Shown here in pieces: positions 9,801 through 18,304 of a stretch of 19,098 nucleotides of DNA; position 1 is the stretch's first letter; each line of letters begins with the position of its first letter. This DNA is from Acanthaster planci (taxonomy: Eukaryota > Echinodermata > Asteroidea > Valvatida > Acanthasteridae), in assembly GCF_001949145.1 (NCBI RefSeq), contig NW_019091432.1, positions 1,924,288-1,943,385 on the forward strand. The letters are read 5' to 3'. The notes beneath the pieces were generated by a model. The model was not told the DNA's origin. It searched no databases and saw only the letters and a list, made by a program, of their open reading frames with translations. Both the position numbers and the translations under genes were made by a program.

Positions 9801-12800
9801 TTTTCCCTAGGGAGGGGCACAGTAGTAATCAGTAACAAACCATTAATAGTATCAAGGGGGTCAATAGTCAGAGGTACCTTCAGGCAAATGGCTGATTTTA
9901 TACCCTTCCTCCTGTTTCGTTTCTTTCGCTTTTCTACTATATTATGCCTTTTCCCCCCAAAATTTTGTTAAACTGTGTAATTGCCTGTCTTAATTTCCCA
10001 AATCTATGCCGATGGTCCTGTAAATTTAGCGTTTCGTGGATGATTTGCTCAAAATTAGTTTCTTCTCGTTGAACAATTTCTGAAAACATTTGAAATTCTA
10101 CTACCGTGTCATTTACGAGACAGATAACGCCTCGACCACATATCCGTAGCTATTATTTCACTGCAACTGATGACAACCCTTTTCCTTCCAATGTTTTATG
10201 CATGATTTAAGGTTGAGCAACAACATGGTGTACTTTGGCTTGACCTACTTCACCGAGGACTTGGGTAGCGATCCCTACCTCTCTTTCTTCCTCGCTGGAC
10301 TCGTCGAAATACCCGCCTACATCCTGTGCCAATTGCTGTTGGGTAGAATTGGTCGCAAGTGGCTCATTTGCATATTCATGACTGTTGGGGGCGTTTCCCT
10401 CTTGAGCACCTTGGCAGTACCCAAAGGTTCGAGTTCATATTTGGTATTTTGAAATTAGGAGCAGTCAAGAATACTTTTAAGTTAAATGGTAATGCCTGTC
10501 TCATTCTTGCGTGCTACTTACCTTCATGGAGCCTTAGATAGTAAACTTTAAAACTTTTCTACGTAAATGAGCAGCACCACTCGCAGCGTACAACTGACGA
10601 GGTGCCTACTTCTAGTTGACGTAACATTTAGGGCTTGTCACTAAAACTTCACTTAATTAAAAAAAGGACAAACATCTGACATTTGACAGGGTAAGCTATA
10701 AGGGAAGAGCGTTAATCTCTCATAATGGCGTATGGATCTTTCGAGGATGGGGCAAATAAAATTTATTCTTTAAACTAAAAATGATATCCCCCTTTTTTAC
10801 ATGTGAAAGTATCCTCTCCCCCACAACAGTGTGACACAGAATCGATTTAAAAGGGTTGTTGCCAACAACAAAGAGAACAACAATTCCAGTAATAATTATG
10901 ATAATAATTCAAATTTGCAACATGCTCCCGAGGGAGCAATTTTCCCCCATCACCGTTGGACATTTATGAACAAAACTATTATTTCTCCACATTTTGAAAT
11001 ATAGGATATCGATCATTTAAGAATGAAGGTTATAGGAGTAACGGAACATGACCAAGAAATGGTAACGTCCCTTAAAGTTTATAGACATCTAATATCGTAA
11101 TGACTCAAGATTCTGCCAAGTTTGGTTAATTTTCATCAGTTTTTTGTTTTTGTTTTCTATATTTTTCAGATTTGGGAACACTGACCTTGGCGATTGCCAT
11201 GATAGGCAAGCTGTGTATCTCAGGTTCCTATGCCATTGTCTATCTATACGCAATTGAGATTTTCCCTACGCCAGTAAGGTAAACGCAGACACGGGTGAAT
11301 AAAATCCAATATTCTCAAAATCCAATATTCTTGTAAGCGATATACATGTGCATTAGATACTCCTCGTTTTAACAGAAGTAACTATTTTTTTTTAATATCT
11401 TAGACTTAGTAGTTTTACAGGATACAATCCAGTGCAATTTTGATGATTAGTCCAGAAAACGAAGACACCCGTCAAAACAACTGGTATAACTAACACTAAT
11501 AAGCCGCACTTAACATTTCCAGAATTATTCCCATAACACTGTCAGAACAAATGAAACTTGTTTGCCGAATATTTATGAAGATAGGTTTCTAAAATGTGTT
11601 AGTATCTCTGGTTTAGGGAGAACTACTTGGTGTTTTGGGGGCGGGCAATCGATAGACACACGAGGCGCCTGTCTCTTTTCATCATTTATACAGGATTCTC
11701 TCGTAAACTGGTTCCTAAAATAGCTTGATAAAAGAACAGGTCGAAAATAAAGTTGATTTCTCCGCATATGTAAATCCTGCAATGTTGTAGGCAAAGCATT
11801 TAACTTGAGGTAATTTGTACAGTTGTACGTCAAAATAATTTTTTTTTAAACCAGAATATTCGAGGAGTAAGGAATGAGAGGAGTGGGGGGCATCCGGGGT
11901 ACGCATATTTTTTTATTTTAAGGGTGCTGGAAGCGATTTTATTGTGGCTTACGTGTCAGTTGTGTTCATTATTTCCAATGGGGTCGACTGGGGCAGGGTC
12001 ACTCCTTTGCGGATACGTCCCCCTTCCGCAGTTGAGTTGCTTGTTCGTTAGCTTTTTTTTCACTGTCTTTATTTGCAACTTGCTGCGGATCAGAAATGCA
12101 GGTGTCGGAGGGGGTGCGATGTTATCACGGATTGGCTCCATTTCCTCCCCTTACATCCTCTTGCTGGCCGACTACACCTTCCCGGAGTTCCCTTTTCTGA
12201 TATTTGGATCTTTCACCCTGGTGTCTGGCATCCTGATGCTTGTCCTCCCCGACACCATGGGGGTTAAACTGCCGGAGACTATGCAGGAGGGAGAAGACTT
12301 CGGCAAGTAAGACGGCTGATAATGAGGCTAATCAATGGCGAGTTTGGTGGGGGTGGGCTGGGCTGGGTAAGGTATTAGAAACAATATTTATGGTCGCACG
12401 ATGGATCTTTGTAACCCAGATCGTGACTTCGTCAAACATGCGTATGATTACAAATTCAACATGGTTCCATGTAATATATGCAGTGGGCATGGTTAAAATT
12501 GAAGTGACGACACACAAACCTACGGAAGCGTATAAGGGCCACTAGCAAAAGTTTTTTTCGAGTTACTATCTCGCCGAGGCGAGTTACTGTCTCGCCGCGT
12601 ACAAACCGGATTAACATTGCACTCTATCAAAGTATTTTTCAAACAGTAACTGCTGTTTTTTTTTAACTGGAATATTAATCTCGTTTAAGTTTTTCACATT
12701 TTGTAACGCTCGGGGAAAAGGCATTATGGGACTGCACCAAGTATCTAATCATTTCCCTCTGTTTAGGAACATGAGCCTTCGTGAGATGTTTAAACTTCCA

Positions 12801-12929
12801 AACTGCCGTCTCCCCAGCTACTCCAGTGAAGAAAGCATCTTCGACGAGACGATGGAAAATGACAAAGAAACTGTTGTCATGGAAATAAATACAGCGTACA
12901 GTAACGTGGCAGTGCAGACCGATGACTGA
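6420..12929 (+). CDS. SLC22-family organic solute transporter, 10 exons, 580 aa
   Basis: The coding exons are 6420-6800, 7500-7646, 8472-8583, 8731-8902, 9140-9278, 9560-9651, 10212-10426, 11170-11278, 12094-12306 and 12767-12929. All introns are GT/AG, and the summed length (1743 bases) is 580 codons plus stop. This is a complete 12-helix MFS protein of the SLC22 family. Hallmarks are a large TM1-TM2 extracellular loop (residues ~40-125) with Cys49, 69, 82, 98 and 109 and N-glycosylation sites at Asn58, 86 and 99; TEWDLVC at 126-132; [11 protein letters not shown] after TM2; VPESPRWL at 273-280; GRIGRK at 392-397; EIFPTPVRN at 449-457; and LPETM before the tail. TM11 carries Arg468, where cation-selective OCTs have Asp, as in the OAT and OCTN branches. 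This hints at zwitterion or anion substrates, but the true substrate is unknown. The ATG has A at -3 and an in-frame upstream stop. Confidence 0.93.
6819..6837 (+). other. Perfect hairpin 19 bases past the exon 1 donor
   Basis: GAGTCTAA and TTAGACTC are perfect 8-base arms around a GAT loop, very near the 5' splice site of intron 1. A role in splicing is possible, but this is inference only. Confidence 0.35.
7500..7646 (+). CDS. SLC22 gene exon 2 (residues 128-176)
   Basis: Begins WDLVC after a pyrimidine-rich TTCCTCACAG acceptor. Covers TM2, the MFS signature loop [11 protein letters not shown] and the start of TM3. Phase 0 at both ends; donor ATG|GTAGGT. Confidence 0.93.
7840..8200 (+). 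repeat. Diverged direct repeat in SLC22 intron 2
   Basis: Two blocks about 240 bases apart (about 7843-7925 and 8090-8173) share order and phrases. Each has a GGG...AGAAA..GTC start, an ATAT-rich middle and a near-identical end (CCTTACCCTTTATACACT at about 7908-7925, CCTTACCCTTTACACACT at about 8156-8173). They are probably two copies of a decayed element. Overall identity is modest and was judged by eye. Confidence 0.5.
8472..8583 (+). CDS. SLC22 gene exon 3 (residues 177-214, last codon split)
   Basis: Starts [10 protein letters not shown] after GACGACAG and covers the rest of TM3 and TM4 (LQFIIGV...FVVAIVI). It is easy to miss: a second acceptor-like TTCTTAG at 8523 lies inside it, but using that one would drop the TM3 segment and put the exon out of phase with exon 2. 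Donor G|GTGAGTA is strong. The last base joins CT of exon 4 to make Ala214. Confidence 0.87.
8731..8902 (+). CDS. SLC22 gene exon 4 (residues 214-271)
   Basis: Encodes NEMVGKSFR after TM4, then TM5 and TM6 (ending IIFLAYYF). Acceptor CCACTAG, donor TT|GTGAGT. It ends two bases into Phe271. Confidence 0.93.
9140..9278 (+). CDS. SLC22 gene exon 5 (residues 271-317)
   Basis: Starts [14 protein letters not shown], the conserved SLC22 motif after TM6, followed by the large charged cytosolic loop. Acceptor TCTTGCCAG, donor CAG|GTACAA. It ends in phase 0. Confidence 0.93.
9560..9651 (+). CDS. SLC22 gene exon 6 (residues 318-348)
   Basis: Encodes the end of the cytosolic loop ([18 protein letters not shown]) and the start of TM7 (AFIVYFVW). 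Acceptor ACTGCAG, donor TG|GTGAGT. Trp348 is split with exon 7. Confidence 0.9.
10212..10426 (+). CDS. SLC22 gene exon 7 (residues 348-420)
   Basis: Covers the rest of TM7 ([13 protein letters not shown]), TM8, the GRIGRK loop and TM9. The acceptor ATTTAAG lies behind a broken pyrimidine tract. The donor AAAG|GTTCGA is weak, but it is the only one that keeps phase with exon 8 (G + AT = Asp420). Confidence 0.88.
11170..11278 (+). CDS. SLC22 gene exon 8 (residues 420-456)
   Basis: Encodes TM10 ([19 protein letters not shown]) and the conserved EIFPTPVR at its end. Acceptor ATTTTTCAG, donor AAG|GTAAAC. Arg456 is split. Confidence 0.92.
11301..11332 (+). repeat. 16-bp tandem duplication near the exon 8 donor
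   Basis: AAAATCCAATATTCTC is followed directly by AAAATCCAATATTCTT, two 16-base copies with one difference, 22 bases into intron 8. It is consistent with recent replication slippage. Confidence 0.75.
11530..11833 (-). pseudogene. Decayed C-terminal fragment of an HS3ST-like sulfotransferase, inside SLC22 intron 8
   Basis: Read on the - strand, this segment matches the C-terminal ~100 residues of the intact sulfotransferase at 14026-15387. The best block (about 11609-11718 against 14131-14240) is roughly 80 percent identical in DNA by eye. Shared protein phrases include NYLK for NWLK, HMRRN for [12 protein letters not shown] for DEERKAP, CPP, and LPK. The first Cys of the family's disulfide pair is Arg here. 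A stop codon (TAA) falls where the parent has ...LREYFRP, and after it the match resumes in another frame. No N-terminal or PAPS-binding region is present, so it is non-functional. It lies antisense to the transporter, in the same orientation as the intact sulfotransferase 2.2 kb to the right. It most likely comes from an old tandem duplicate, less likely from a retrocopy. Confidence 0.85.
12094..12306 (+). CDS. SLC22 gene exon 9 (residues 456-527)
   Basis: Encodes [15 protein letters not shown] (TM11 with Arg468), TM12 and the family C-terminal motif [12 protein letters not shown]. Donor AA|GTAAGA is strong. Reading through the donor gives an immediate TAA, so intron 9 retention would make a tail-less 527-residue form. 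Confidence 0.92.
12559..12599 (+). repeat. 21-bp tandem duplication in intron 9
   Basis: CGAGTTACTATCTCGCCGAGG (12559-12579) is followed at once by a near copy (12580-12599) with A to G and minor end changes. The unit includes TCGCCGAGGCGA, a small inverted repeat. It is GC-rich within AT-rich intron sequence. Confidence 0.7.
12767..12929 (+). CDS. SLC22 gene exon 10 (residues 527-580 and stop)
   Basis: Encodes the cytosolic tail, rich in Ser, Glu and Asp ([18 protein letters not shown]) and ending VAVQTDD-TGA. Acceptor CTCTGTTTAG follows a good pyrimidine tract. The phase matches exon 9 (AA+G = Lys527). Confidence 0.88.
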
Positions 12930-12973
12930 AGACATCAACTCAGCTGTGTTGGATGGCGATTGGGTTTTAAGTT

Positions 12974-12979
12974 AATAAA
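12974..12979 (+). terminator. Polyadenylation signal of the SLC22 gene
   Basis: AATAAA lies 45 bases after the stop codon. A second AATAAA at 13089-13094 is an alternative distal signal. Either would end the transcript before the convergent sulfotransferase gene. Confidence 0.6.
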
Positions 12980-13099
12980 GATTTTAAGGATCTTTTAAGT
13001 AAAGAGCAATCATTTATAGGTGGATAGCTTTTGACAGTGTCCAGTAAGAAACGTATTGATGGTGTAGAAAGTGTTGATTATTTTATGAAATAAACTCTT

Positions 13100-13960
13100 G
13101 TTACAGAGTTAAAACACAGTAACAGCAAGTCCATCAGAAAGATTGCCAAGGTCCTCTATTTGTTAAGTTCCATGACCTATTCAAATCACTAATACTAGCG
13201 ATTTTTTAAAGATGAAAAGTGGCATGTAATGTTGACAGCACCATTCAAGATCACAGTGCAAATGCTACAGAGACATTTTACATGGGGGCTCAACGCTTCT
13301 AATCTGCTGACGCATTTCATCTCATACAGAACGGTCATTTAGTGAACTTGCCCTGTATTTTAGCTGTAATGAAGGGCCTGACGAAGCGATGTACATTAAA
13401 AAGTATAACGTGACTTTCACTTTCCTTTATAAACGTAGTATCAGCTTGTATCCATTCAAGTTTGTTTCCACAGTTGTAAAGATCTTCTAGTATATTTGGT
13501 ACCTTTTGTACCATTTCTTTAGTAAACCAAACCGATTTTAAAAACAAATATAATTGAATATTTAAGATATAAAAATAATTAAAAAATACTTACATTAAAA
13601 TTAAATTTCAATTGAAACAACGGTCTTCTTTCATGGAGATATAAAGTTAATAACAAATATTTCTTTTGACGGTGCCATAAACCATGGAGGTTACGTCTGA
13701 AAGTGTTCGGATAAACTGTATCCATCATGGCAGAGTTTTCCATAAGAGATGACTTCTAAATCAGAATTTCATGTCTGCAAGTGTTTGCAGTAACGTTATA
13801 GTTGATCAATGAAAAAATCATGCAAAATAGAGAAAGATGATAAACCTTTTGATAATTATTTTATATATCTCCAACCTTACCAAGGAGTTCATTTATGTCA
13901 ACTTGCAAAGTCCAAATATAAAGTCATTTTGAAATGTTTCTTTTAAAACAAAATACAATT
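13100..13960. other. Intergenic region between the convergent genes
   Basis: AT-rich with no intact gene. A - strand open stretch at 13335-13547 contains short phrases shared with the sulfotransferase (FTKE and ILEDL in the same order and similar spacing, plus matching DNA around 13479-13540 against about 14590-14647). It may be a second sulfotransferase relic. The similarity fades outside that block. Confidence 0.4.
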
Positions 13961-13967
13961 GTTTGGT

Positions 13968-13973
13968 TTTATT
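13968..13973 (-). terminator. Polyadenylation signal of the sulfotransferase gene
   Basis: TTTATT on the + strand reads AATAAA on the - strand, 53 bases past the stop codon. Its position fits a short 3' UTR. Confidence 0.5.
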
Positions 13974-14025
13974 CCGGCCAGTTCTCGAAAATTTTATCGA
14001 TTTTCCATAAGTGTGATCCATCCGC

Positions 14026-15387
14026 TTAGAGATTCGTCCAAGAAAAATTCATCTGTGTAAGCTCCTCAAATTCCTGATTAAGTGGCCGAAAGTATTCCCT
14101 CAGTTTTTGAATGATGTCCTGACTGAGGTCTGCTTTAGGGAGAAATCCTGGGGTGCTTTTGGGCGGGCAACCAGCGGACATACAAGGCGCCTTTCTCTCT
14201 TCATCGTAATAGAACATGCTTCTCTCGTAAAACGGCTCCAGACCCAGAAACTCCTCGATGTTCTTCAGCTCGCCGAACAAGTCTTCATTTACGCGCTCGT
14301 GGCTCAAAACGTAGAATCGATCTCTCGGGAAGCTCTTCAACCAGTTCTTCATGTGCTTGGAGTAAGTGCTCTCATCAACAAACCCCGTGGACGGATCTAC
14401 ATCTCCAGTGCTGTTGAAGATCGTTTCCACAAAGTGCATCGCTTGTGAGGCAGGAGTTTCTCTACTCGCTCTTATCATGTCGACCACTGCTCGACCACGG
14501 TGTAGCTTCAGCTCGTACTCGTGTCTGAAGTCTGATATGATCCGCTCCACCGGATCTCGGACGCACAGCACAAATTTAACATCGGTCGGCAGGTCCTTCA
14601 GTATCCGTCCCGGTACTTCCTTGGTGACGAAATATGACGGCGATTTTTCCAGCTGAGCCTGCGAGATGGTGGAAAACCCCATCCTGGACCGGTAATAGCC
14701 GATGCCTTTGTCGTAGTTGAGGCTGAAGTAATGCACCTCGTCCCATATGGTGCGCACAATTTGCGGATGTCGTGCCAAGTCGTGAAGAAAAGCCGTGGTG
14801 CCGCTCTTTTTGACACCGAGGCAGATTATAGTTGGCAGGCGTTGTTCGTAGCCAAGATGTTGCATGCCGCTTATGAGAACGTCCCATTTTGTCTGGACTG
14901 CAACCCGACTTGGCCATGTCACTGTACTCTTCCGTTTGTCGTATTTCAGGCCCTTTTGGTGCGCCACGGATGACATAATATCAGGAGGAATTAACTTGAC
15001 CACCATTCCCAACATCTGGGCTGCTTGTGAGTCATTAACTTTTGCCAAGTATCGCTGATCATTAGGATTGGCCAGGATTGGCCATCTACCGTCTGTAACC
15101 TTCTTGTCACCAATCACCAGCTTCCCATCCTTATAACGGATGTCCTTATACGGGACTCGATACAACGCAGGAATCAAGAGGTCAGAGCTGATTTTGCTTT
15201 CATAGGGGAAATGTGACCCTGTTACCTTCTCTGGTTTCAAGCGACTGACAGGGGGCACAACCATCCCGTTCCCAACTCCCTTCATTTCAACTAGTTGGGA
15301 TGGAATGAGAAAACGGTCCAGAATAAAGGATGCCATGCACAGTGCAAGGATAAAACCCTTGATCTTCAGGTTGCCAGAAGACATCAT
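14026..15387 (-). CDS. Heparan sulfate 3-O-sulfotransferase-like Golgi sulfotransferase, 453 aa
   Basis: A type II membrane protein: short cytosolic N-terminus, a signal anchor at about residues 9-28 (KIKGFILALCMASFILDRFL), a long stem, then a PAPS-dependent sulfotransferase domain from about residue 185. The 5'-phosphosulfate-binding loop is LGVKKSGTTAF (190-200), like GVRKGGT in HS3ST. Glu217 in DEVHYF matches the position of the HS3ST catalytic Glu. KSPSYF lies at 248-253, and the 3'-phosphate-binding motif VRDPVERIISDF at 276-287. Cys402 and Cys407 probably form the family disulfide, with LPK next. N-glycosylation sites: Asn118, Asn325, Asn447. The start is ATG at 15387; the GTG just before it is open, but a TAA lies three codons upstream of the ATG. 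The CDS is intronless, whereas vertebrate HS3ST1 also has a single coding exon and other HS3STs have two. The acceptor glycan cannot be inferred, and another carbohydrate sulfotransferase class is possible. Confidence 0.88.
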   Translation of the reverse strand: MMSSGNLKIKGFILALCMASFILDRFLIPSQLVEMKGVGNGMVVPPVSRLKPEKVTGSHFPYESKISSDLLIPALYRVPYKDIRYKDGKLVIGDKKVTDGRWPILANPNDQRYLAKVNDSQAAQMLGMVVKLIPPDIMSSVAHQKGLKYDKRKSTVTWPSRVAVQTKWDVLISGMQHLGYEQRLPTIICLGVKKSGTTAFLHDLARHPQIVRTIWDEVHYFSLNYDKGIGYYRSRMGFSTISQAQLEKSPSYFVTKEVPGRILKDLPTDVKFVLCVRDPVERIISDFRHEYELKLHRGRAVVDMIRASRETPASQAMHFVETIFNSTGDVDPSTGFVDESTYSKHMKNWLKSFPRDRFYVLSHERVNEDLFGELKNIEEFLGLEPFYERSMFYYDEERKAPCMSAGCPPKSTPGFLPKADLSQDIIQKLREYFRPLNQEFEELTQMNFSWTNL

Positions 15388-15428
15388 CACAGCTGGTTAG
15401 AGCCTTTCGTTTTTTGAAGAGTTCCCAG

Positions 15429-15450
15429 TCTGCATGGGAAAAAAGATGAA
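15429..15450 (-). promoter_or_regulatory. Possible 3' splice site in the sulfotransferase 5' UTR
   Basis: On the - strand a pyrimidine tract, ATCTTTTTTCCCATGCAG, ends at 15430, 43 bases upstream of the ATG. It looks like a good acceptor and suggests a spliced 5' UTR with an upstream non-coding exon. That exon and the promoter are not identified. Confidence 0.4.
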
Positions 15451-15459
15451 TATTTAAAT

Positions 15460-16780
15460 AACATTTTGTACGAGACTGAAGGGATTGGTAAAAAAATAAA
15501 ATTCCCGAGTTTTCATACAAATCATGTATCTGTACACATTATGTACACGTAAACCTTATTATGGCATCTGGGGCCAGTGGATCCCAAAAGCCAGGCACTC
15601 CGTTCTTCCATAATGCAAAGTATCAAAGAAGAGATTTGTTTTCGCTTTGATTATGCACATTGCCAAACACTAGAAGTTAGAAGTTTCAGACCCAAATCTT
15701 GCAAAAAAATTCATTTGTCCAAGTACTCTTCGATTACATGAAGAGCAACGGGGGCCATGCCTCTTCCCCTAAAAAAGATTTTTAAAAATCAGAGTGAAGA
15801 TATCATGTCTTCAGTGGAGTTTGTTTTGTACGGACTCAGCCATTTTGTTCAGAAAATTGTTTCTGAGCAGCCGCTTATTTGTAACTGTTGCGATTGATTA
15901 TTAAATGCAAAAGTGCATCGGGGACGCTGCTAACTTGTTTTGCCCCCCCCCCCGAAAATTGGGTCAGGATCCGCCTTGGTTCCACCTGCAATTTCAAATT
16001 TTTACAACTTACATTTCTTGATTGTGAATAGACTATTTGGTGAATATGAGACGGATATACTAACAAGCACACCAGTGATACTGTTGACAGCGCCTGTGAT
16101 AAGCGTTATCGTTTCTGTCACGGGCTGTTCGTGTTGCTTGTTATAATCTACTTTGCTGGTTTCATCATTATCTGCCAACCTTCGAGTTCCAAGCCAAACT
16201 TACCTTAGCAAGTGTCCCTGCCAAACTGCAAGGCGGACTGGACTCAAACATTGGCACAAAGAAACCTTGACTCCAAGAACTGTAGTTGCAGCAAACATCT
16301 AAGCGATGTGAGAGGAGACATTACAAGCTTGCAACATAACAAGAAATTCACCGTCAGCTAGTGCGACTGAATCCGGCGCTGCCTTGCTGTGCGTTGATTC
16401 TTCACAAGGTGGGCGTGCCCGCTCTTGCATCAGCAGTATGCAAGTTATGTGTACAATCATTGTAACGACATAAAGCTACTTTGTTTCCGCGTCTTTTTGA
16501 TAACAAAAACATGTCATTCGAATCATCCAGTGCGAGTAAGGAATGTAAATGTTTCCGGCACTGCCTTAGAGAGATACTGCTATGCGTTGGTATAAATGGC
16601 TGTAGATTTCCATCGAAAGACTGATCCTGCCTCAAAATAGATTTTTCCTCATGGTTCCTCAGTCTGGTCACTAACAAGACTAGTACTATCTGACTATAAA
16701 ACCCTACAAGGGGAGTCGGGGGTGGAATCCAACCCCTCGACATTTTTACCGATATCGCCGTCATGTAGTTTTTCGGGAGT
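15460..16780. other. Non-coding stretch between sulfotransferase and LINE
   Basis: No supported gene. The open frame at 16402-16764 (-, about 120 codons) has no recognised motif and no conservation evidence. A C-run at about 15942-15953 is present. The sulfotransferase promoter and any 5' UTR exon may lie here. Confidence 0.5.
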
Positions 16781-18190
16781 TGAGCTTTTAAAGGAGTTTA
16801 AAGTAACTCTTTGCAGTTTTGTAAATTACTTAAGGATATTGATGTAAGTAAATGTCAAGGTCCTGACAATATCTCTCCCAGGATTCTGAAGGAGGGAGCG
16901 GAGTACCTAGCACCTTCACTCTGTAAACTATTCTATATCTCTTTAGAAACAGGTGCTATTCCTGATGAATGGCGAAGAGCCCATGTGGTCCCCGTGTTTT
17001 AAGAAAGGCGACCGGATGATCCTAATAATTACAGTCCCATCTCACTCACATCTGTCTTGAGTAAAACCCTAGAAAGAATTATTTGCAACAGGCCTATCAA
17101 CCATCTTAATAATAATAATAAAAAAATTCTTGATGAAAATCAACAAGGTTTTAGAGCCAAACGTTCCTGTGATAATTAATAGATGCCATTGATGATTGGA
17201 GCAGTAGGGTACAGTGTTGATATTGTCTTCCTGGACTTTGCTAAAGCCTTTGACAGATGACTTATGACCCTCTGTACAAAAAACTTATCACTTATGGTAT
17301 TAAAGGCTCAAACGTCAAGTGGATTATGAATTTTATCCGAGATAGACAGCCAAGAGTGCATGTTAATGGTCGCTTCTCATCTTGGTCCAGGGTGAAATCT
17401 GGTGTTCCTCAGGGTACCATTCTTGGTCCAGTTTTATTTCTGTTTTATTAATGATATCTCCGAGAATATTCCATCCACTATTCGGTTATATGTAGATAAT
17501 TGTGTTTTATATCGACCAGTTATTACAGATGAAGACGCTGGCACCCTGCAATCCGACTTAAATTCACAGTGCAAATGGTCAGATCGGTGGAAATTGGATT
17601 TCAACGTCGACAAGTGTAAAGTCGAGAAAACGCCATCCTTGTCAACATTTGTATTATATTAGAAATAACGCATTAACGTTTGCAAATTGTGAAAGATATT
17701 TGGGAGTGATGATTAAAATTAATGATAAATTAAACTGGAATGATCACTGTCAAGATATACCCCAGGTCCATTAAAACACTGGGGCTTATTAAACGTAATT
17801 TCGTAAATTACCCAACTAACATATTGAAGAAACTTTACATTTCGCTCATTCGATCTCGATTAGATTCCTGTTGTATAGCCTGGGACCCTTACAGACTTAA
17901 CCACTCAGCTGTTTTAGAACGTGTCCAAAAATCGAATGTCGGATTTACCTGTAGAGATTGGCATAGTAGCTTTGACACATTATAGGATTATCTTGGCTGG
18001 ACTGACCTTAAAACCAGAAGAAAGTCCTTGCCTTTGGTGATGTGTTTTAAGGTGTTGAAGGGGTTCCTTAATATTGAGGCACTTAAAAAATTCAGTCAGC
18101 CTCGAGAATTGGACGAAATGATAACAGGTTCAAACTCGATATTCCTTTCGCCCAAACTGACTGTTTTAAATATTCCTATTTTGTTCACAT

Positions 18191-18270
18191 AGCAAATGAG
18201 TGGAATAGCCTACTCGAACAATTTGTTGAAAGCAAATGAGTGGAATAGCCTACTCGAACAATTTGTTGAA
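18191..18270 (+). repeat. Perfect 40-bp tandem duplication in the LINE
   Basis: Bases 18191-18230 (starting AGCAAATGAGTGG) are repeated exactly at 18231-18270. The unit encodes ANEWNSLLEQFVES near the end of the reverse-transcriptase ORF. Since 40 is not a multiple of three, the duplication breaks the frame. The perfect identity suggests it is much younger than the rest of the decay, or an assembly artefact. Confidence 0.92.
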
Positions 18271-18304
18271 AGTATGTCACTGAACGTGTTTAAGAACCCC
18301 CTTT

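Noticed and set aside
10923-10938. TGCTCCC/GGGAGCA inverted repeat in intron 7
   Set aside because: Seven-base arms are within chance for 19 kb, and nothing nearby suggests a function.
14107-15058. Several + and - strand open frames over the sulfotransferase
   Set aside because: Shadows of the real - strand gene in other frames.
15388-15390. GTG codon as sulfotransferase start
   Set aside because: A nuclear animal gene normally starts at ATG. The ATG at 15385-15387 follows at once and has a purine at -3.
16402-16764. - strand open frame of 120 codons between sulfotransferase and LINE
   Set aside because: No motif, no splice or promoter context, composition unremarkable.
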